NCBI RefSeq assembly: GCF_023955655.1
Contig: NZ_JAMXHT010000010.1
Span: 87,005-151,004 of the forward strand
DNA: 64,000 bases
Origin: Ralstonia soli
Lineage (GTDB): Bacteria > Pseudomonadota > Gammaproteobacteria > Burkholderiales > Burkholderiaceae
Reading direction: 5' to 3'
The position numbers were made by a program, and so were the translations under genes. This document shows positions 62,755-64,000 of this stretch, one piece after another (the first letter of the stretch is position 1; the number at the start of each line of letters is the position of its first letter). The notes beneath the pieces are model-generated. The model saw only the letters and a program-made list of their open reading frames with translations, was not told where the DNA came from and made no database searches.

Positions 62755-62778
62755 TAGGCGCGCGCATGACGGCTGAGT

Positions 62779-62836
62779 GAGACACCTGTCGCATCCACTG
62801 CGACGTCTGTCTCGCTGTGCAGCTTGCTATCGAGAC
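62779..62836 (+). promoter_or_regulatory. Candidate enhancer-binding sites (paired inverted repeats)
   Basis: Symmetric arms GAGACA (62779-62784) and TGTCTC (62808-62813) enclose a second pair GTCGC (62788-62792) and GCGAC (62800-62804) about the same centre. A further pair GTCTCG (62809-62814) and CGAGAC (62831-62836) shares the middle arm. They lie 128-185 bases upstream of the predicted sigma-54 start, the usual distance for an activator such as AcoR. Confidence 0.6.
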
Positions 62837-62938
62837 GTTTTCAGGGCCTCGGCAATCTCGCGTTGATGCACGGTAGTTCCAAGCCCAGCAAGGATTTGCG
62901 GGCTTTCTTCATGCGCGCGAGGTGCCTCCGTTTGCAGC

Positions 62939-62955
62939 TGGCACCCCTCTTGCAA
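62939..62955 (+). promoter_or_regulatory. Sigma-54 (-24/-12) promoter
   Basis: TGGCAC-N5-TTGCAA matches the sigma-54 consensus exactly, with the invariant GG (62940-62941) and GC (62952-62953) ten bases apart. The predicted start is near 62964, about 50 bases before the E1-alpha ATG. Confidence 0.8.
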
Positions 62956-63013
62956 TTGTCGGTCAGCCGGCCCAGCAGCCGGACACCGATACGAGAGCAA
63001 GAGGAGACTTTGC

Positions 63014-64000
63014 ATGGACCCGACACCGCAACATCTTCTGTGGATGTACGAGAAGATGATCGAGATTCGCCAGTACGAAGAGGCCATGGCGAAGGTCTAT
63101 CTGGAGGGCAAGCTGCCGCCGAAAATCCAGAAGGGCCTGGCCTTTGACATTGGCGCCGGCCCTGTGCCCGGCGAGATGCACCTGTCGGCCGGACAGGAAC
63201 CGGTGGCGGTGGGCGTGTGTGCGCACCTGCGGCCGGAAGACACCGTGGTCGGCCCGCACCGTGCCCACCATTTCGCCATCTCCAAGGGCGTGCCGCTTGA
63301 TGAGATGACTGCCGAGATCTTCGGCAAGGCAACAGGCCTTGGCCGCGGCAAGGGCGGGCATATGCACCTGTTCCACCCGGAGACCAAGTTCTCGTGCAGC
63401 GGCATTGTCGGCGCGAGCATGCCGCAGGCCTGCGGCGCGGCATTGGCGGCACGCAAGCTGAACAAGGACTGGGTGGCGATCGCCGTGTTCGGTGAGGGCG
63501 CGGCCAACCAGGGCGCGTTCCATGAATCGCTGAACCTGGCGGCGCTGTGGAAGCTGCCCGTGGTCTTCATCTGCGAAGACAACAAGTACGGCATCTCGGT
63601 CGAGAAGGCCGATTCGACCTCCGTGCCTTCCAACGACGTGCGCGCCGCAGGCTACGGCATGCCGGGCGTGCTGGTCGATCGCAACGACGCCGTGGCGGTG
63701 TATCGCGCCGCCGGCGAGGCCGTGGCCCGTGCGCGCCGCGGCGAGGGCCCGACGCTGATCGAGGTGAAGACCGACCGCTACCTCGGCCACTTCCAGGGCG
63801 ACCCGGAAACCTACCGCCCGAAGGACGAAGCGAAGCATCTGCGCGAGTCCGATCCCATCAATCTGCTTGGCAGCAGCCTGCGTGCTTCGGGGCTGCTCGA
63901 CGACAACGCGGACGCTGCGTTGCGAGCCGCGATCTCGGCGCGCATTGACGCGGCCTACGACTTCGGCCGCAACAGCCCGTATCCCGAACCGGGCGACGCG
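63014..64000 (+). CDS. acoA: Thiamin diphosphate-dependent dehydrogenase E1 alpha subunit, acetoin-type (partial)
   Basis: The first 329 codons are visible; no stop occurs before the window ends, but the protein is nearly full length for the family (about 325-335). It is the alpha subunit of a 2-oxo acid or acetoin dehydrogenase E1. The ThDP motif is GEGAANQG (160-167), and PHRAHHFAISKG, GKATGLGRGKGGHMHLF and IVGASMPQACGAALA are present. A ~17-residue insert (KIQKGLAFDIGAGPVPG) lies between the first helix and HLSAGQEP. The start ATG at 63014 has AGGAG upstream. The sigma-54 promoter, typical of aco operons in relatives, supports acetoin over pyruvate as substrate; the beta subunit should follow outside the window. 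Confidence 0.82.
   Translation, partial: MDPTPQHLLWMYEKMIEIRQYEEAMAKVYLEGKLPPKIQKGLAFDIGAGPVPGEMHLSAGQEPVAVGVCAHLRPEDTVVGPHRAHHFAISKGVPLDEMTAEIFGKATGLGRGKGGHMHLFHPETKFSCSGIVGASMPQACGAALAARKLNKDWVAIAVFGEGAANQGAFHESLNLAALWKLPVVFICEDNKYGISVEKADSTSVPSNDVRAAGYGMPGVLVDRNDAVAVYRAAGEAVARARRGEGPTLIEVKTDRYLGHFQGDPETYRPKDEAKHLRESDPINLLGSSLRASGLLDDNADAALRAAISARIDAAYDFGRNSPYPEPGDA

Larger units (their letters stand above)
62706..63013. other. Intergenic region upstream of the E1-alpha gene
   Basis: This 308-base gap holds the kbp terminator, a 58-base cluster of inverted repeats, and a perfect sigma-54 promoter. These are annotated separately. The parts between them (62837-62938 and 62956-63013) show no other ORF or structure that I can support. 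Confidence 0.6.

Overview
The window is GC-rich, densely coded bacterial chromosome. Protein similarity and gene order (rpoZ-spoT-greB block, LPS cluster next to msbA, sigma-54 acetoin-type promoter) point to a Burkholderiaceae betaproteobacterium, most likely Ralstonia; the species cannot be fixed from sequence alone. I see no insertion sequences, prophage genes, CRISPR arrays, rRNA or plasmid functions. This is core chromosome with a few catabolic and transport modules.

Layout. 1-6254: a partial metallo-hydrolase, RNA helicase rhlE, the tRNA-modifying glutamyl-Q synthetase gluQ, a LysR regulator divergent from a pirin, a WrbA-like flavoprotein, and tRNA hydroxylase trhO translationally coupled to a 41-residue lipoprotein. 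6405-9941: dnaE, possibly leaderless. 10024-16733: an LPS core/O-antigen cluster (four glycosyltransferases, an O-antigen ligase, the lipid A flippase msbA), followed by a 118-bp nested inverted repeat. 16894-24761: an AhpD-like protein, then a minus-strand housekeeping run (yebC, purD, hemF-nadD, rsfS, rlmH-maf, rng). 24945-32426: the HerA/YjgR ATPase, upp with an NCS1 permease, and an EamA-SDR-mgsA-qor run. 32593-37449: a BMP-type (nucleoside-like) ABC importer with a complex palindromic upstream region. 37879-39093: a Bcr/CflA exporter. 39360-45506: a 5-oxoproline module (pxpBCA, DUF969, DUF979, DUF2891, pcp). 45552-47200: two envelope-type hypothetical proteins and tRNA-Ser(UGA). 47276-52049: hemW, rdgB-rph, and a PP2C phosphatase with its partner Ser/Thr kinase. 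52173-58047: yicC-gmk-rpoZ-spoT, two identical tRNA-Arg(ACG) genes on the opposite strand, and greB. 58067-62705: an EamA transporter, a GcvA-like regulator, a YXWGXW protein, a small hypothetical protein, a PHB-depolymerase-type esterase and the LysM/BON protein kbp. 62730-64000: a UUCG terminator, paired inverted repeats, a perfect sigma-54 promoter and the start of an acetoin/pyruvate dehydrogenase E1-alpha gene that runs off the window.

How the genes work together. Pcp releases 5-oxoproline from peptides and PxpABC converts it to glutamate, so the DUF969/DUF979 membrane pair between them is a natural candidate transporter. The glycosyltransferases, ligase and MsbA act in sequence on lipopolysaccharide. 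Rph, RdgB, RlmH, RsfS, RNase G, TrhO and GluQ serve RNA and ribosome maturation and nucleotide-pool cleaning. RpoZ, SpoT and GreB link transcription to the stringent response. The most notable regulatory signals are the sigma-54 promoter with paired upstream repeats, the operator-like palindromes before the BMP transporter and the nested inverted repeat after msbA.

Many long open frames lie antisense to real genes (for example to dnaE, purD/yebC and spoT). They are by-products of high third-position GC and are left out.
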